A DNA stretch of 6,223 nt from Acidobacteriota bacterium. Lineage in GTDB: Bacteria; Acidobacteriota; UBA6911; RPQK01; JADFOI01. The DNA is taken from positions 1 through 6,223 of the forward strand of contig JAUXKG010000164.1 of assembly GCA_030624355.1 (NCBI GenBank), given 5' to 3'. Shown piece after piece: positions 6,116 through 6,223 of this stretch (position 1 is the stretch's first letter; each line of letters starts with the position of its first letter). The notes under the pieces were generated by a model. It did not search any database and had not been told where the DNA came from. It saw only the letters and a program-made list of their open reading frames with translations. Position numbers and translations under genes: made by a program.

Positions 6116-6223
6116 TTACTGGTTCAGGACTTCGTGCAGGATTGTACCCGTTGCCCCCGAGGGTGGTCTGGTTCCGAGGTAGGCGGCCAGTGTTCTGGCA
6201 ACGTCGACCGTGAAGATGCGCCT
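6116..6223 (-). CDS. C-terminal end of an alkaline phosphatase / type I phosphodiesterase family protein (partial)
   Basis: On the minus strand the frame is open from the right edge to TAA at 6118-6116, giving the last 35 residues of a gene that starts outside the window. The peptide contains 'TVDVARTLAAYLG' followed by 'PPSGATGTILHEVLNQ'. This closely resembles the C-terminal pattern of alkaline phosphatase superfamily enzymes (type I phosphodiesterase/nucleotide pyrophosphatase or sulfatase types), usually T-[VI]-D-[VI]-A-P-T-L-A-x-L-L-G...P...G-x-x-L. The usual proline of that motif is arginine here. Catalytic metal ligands lie outside the visible part, so substrate and activity cannot be judged. 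An intrinsic terminator follows 14 bases downstream. The gene converges on the barrel gene and is in a separate transcription unit. Confidence 0.7.
   Translation of the reverse strand, partial: RRIFTVDVARTLAAYLGTRPPSGATGTILHEVLNQ

Noticed and set aside
1..6223. CRISPR array, tRNA, rRNA, transposase or phage genes
   Set aside because: No spaced direct repeats, no cloverleaf-like sequence and no integrase or transposase motifs were seen in any frame.

Overview
The window reads as bacterial chromosomal DNA from a diderm organism, since it encodes a secreted outer-membrane-type beta-barrel. The taxon cannot be fixed from the sequence. Two compositional styles are visible. The flanking genes (left edge to about 2054, and 4822-6059) are near 50-55% GC in the lines I counted by hand and use AGA/AGG arginine codons freely. 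The central pair (2444-4693) reached about 62% GC in the line I counted, favours CTG, GCC and CGC, and encodes proteins that look gammaproteobacterial. The flanks would suit an uncultivated non-gammaproteobacterial lineage such as an Acidobacteriota-like one, but that is only an impression.

Layout, left to right. (1) Positions 3-2054, plus strand: a HEAT-repeat protein whose frame is already open at the left edge, so its start lies outside the window. (2) 2055-2443: a 389-base spacer with a perfect 10-bp inverted repeat at 2364-2399 and a doubtful minus-strand ORF. (3) 2444-3670: a TraB/PrgY (Tiki/GumN-like) membrane protein. (4) 3689-4693: tRNA-dihydrouridine synthase DusB, 18 bp downstream and probably in the same operon. 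The dusB stop codon overlaps an ATG with a good ribosome binding site, but only 26 codons follow, and the fis gene usual after dusB in gammaproteobacteria is absent. (5) 4822-5202: a small secreted cysteine-rich protein. (6) 5267-6059: an outer-membrane beta-barrel protein split by a +1 frameshift at a CCCC tract. (7) 6077-6102: a minus-strand intrinsic terminator. (8) 6116-6223, minus strand: the last 35 residues of what looks like an alkaline phosphatase/type I phosphodiesterase family protein running off the right edge.

Functionally, TraB-like and DusB form one transcription unit without an obvious shared pathway. The cysteine-rich protein and the barrel form a second unit, pointing to an envelope role, possibly handling of a thiophilic metal (inference). 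The most interesting points are the mosaic structure around TraB-dusB, the orphaned coupled start after dusB, the Cys-rich/barrel pair, and the single-base lesion in the barrel gene. I did not see a CRISPR array, tRNA, rRNA, transposase or recognisable defence system.
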